From: Kitasatospora cineracea
GTDB taxonomy: Bacteria > Actinomycetota > Actinomycetes > Streptomycetales > Streptomycetaceae
DNA: 64,000 nucleotides
Assembly (NCBI RefSeq): GCF_003751605.1
Contig: NZ_RJVJ01000002.1
Coordinates: 1,491,001-1,555,000 of the forward strand
Reading direction: 5' to 3'
Positions 63,604 through 64,000 of this stretch are shown here, piece by piece. The number at the start of each line of letters is the position of its first letter. Position 1 is the stretch's first letter. The position numbers and the translations under genes are program-made. Below the pieces are notes generated by a model, which had not been told where the DNA came from, searched no databases, and saw only the letters and a program-made list of their open reading frames with translations.

Positions 63604-64000
63604 CCGTCCGCCACGTCGAGCACGTGATGGGGACGGTGTTCTCGTTCGCCGTCCGCGACCCCGGGCCCGCGACCGGAGCGGCGATCGGGCGGATCGTCGA
63701 GCGGCTGCACCGGATCGACGCGGTGTTCTCGACGTACCGGCCGGACAGCGCGGTCAGCCGGCTCGGCCGCGGGGAGATCACCCCGGAGCAGGCCGGGCCC
63801 GAGGTGCGGTGGGTGCTGGAGCGGTGCGCGGAACTCACCGCGGAGACCGGCGGGTACTTCACCGCGCGGCCCGGCGGGCGGCTGGACCCCAGCGGCTACG
63901 TCAAGGGCTGGGCGGTCGAGGAGGCGTCCCGGGCGCTGCGCGCGGCCGGCTCCGACCGGCACTGCGTCAGCGGCGGCGGCGACGTGCAGACCGCGGGCGG
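63600..64000 (+). CDS. apbE: FAD:protein FMN transferase ApbE, 5' part (cut by window end)
   Basis: GTG 63600 overlaps the previous stop as GTGA. The visible 133 residues are ApbE-like: HVMGTVFSFAV (start of the fold), HRIDAVFSTYRPDSAVSRL, TGGYFTARPGGRLDPSGYVKGWAVEEASRAL and the GGGDVQTAGG loop. ApbE transfers FMN from FAD to Ser/Thr of exported flavoproteins. Its position after the FMN_bind gene makes that protein the obvious substrate. The 3' end is outside the window. Confidence 0.92.
   Translation, partial: MTVRHVEHVMGTVFSFAVRDPGPATGAAIGRIVERLHRIDAVFSTYRPDSAVSRLGRGEITPEQAGPEVRWVLERCAELTAETGGYFTARPGGRLDPSGYVKGWAVEEASRALRAAGSDRHCVSGGGDVQTAG

Overview
The window is high-GC DNA from an actinomycete of the Streptomyces/Kitasatospora type. 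The evidence is GC-rich third codon positions, many GTG starts, WhiA, RbpA, mycothiol-dependent enzyme families, a Rok7B7-XylFGH locus and leaderless promoters. It is chromosomal core with a few accessory islands. I found no rRNA, tRNA, CRISPR array, intact transposase or prophage genes.

Layout, left part. 0-1.35 kb holds the 3' part of a STAND/NB-ARC regulator. 1.4-10.5 kb (minus strand) has rbpA, then secG-tpiA-pgk-gap (lower glycolysis plus a translocon subunit), then whiA-yvcK-rapZ-uvrC with overlapping genes. 10.6-20 kb has a Tat/lipoprotein Rieske protein, uvrA, two plus-strand enzymes (DinB/mycothiol type and a metallo-beta-lactamase-fold hydrolase), terC behind a candidate manganese riboswitch, a TerD protein and uvrB. 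All three uvr genes carry the same RecA-independent DNA-damage promoter pattern. 20-24.6 kb has zapE, a RibD-C-type reductase, a small conserved protein, murC and msrB. murC is preceded by a 38-bp perfect palindrome, and a 158-bp imperfect palindrome separates it from msrB.

Layout, middle part. 24.6-31.2 kb is the most accessory stretch. It has a restriction-endonuclease/TerD fusion, a double-GNAT acetyltransferase, and a four-gene plus-strand cluster: an MNIO (DUF692) enzyme, a DUF2063-like partner, a membrane protein with a tail containing eight cysteines (TIGR04222-like), and a tail-less paralogue. This looks like a peptide-modification system acting on a membrane-anchored Cys/Ser/Gly/His-rich tail. 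31.2-40.3 kb carries haem genes (hemQ-hemG and hemE) separated by a DUF4349 lipoprotein and an FtsX-type permease divergent from a two-component system. Both 3' ends of that divergent module coincide with about 200-bp MITE-like repeats, and no ABC ATPase is present.

Layout, right part. 40.5-47.3 kb has a DUF3000 protein, a LuxR-type regulator, RNase D and fadA-fadB. 47.3-56.4 kb has a small hydrolase, a multi-spanning glycosyltransferase-like protein, dxs, and xylFGH with its ROK regulator. 56.6-59.2 kb is pepN. The right end is a two-component system divergent from ferric reductase, FMN-binding lipoprotein-like protein and apbE, which is cut by the window edge. This is a complete-looking extracytoplasmic flavin electron-transfer unit.
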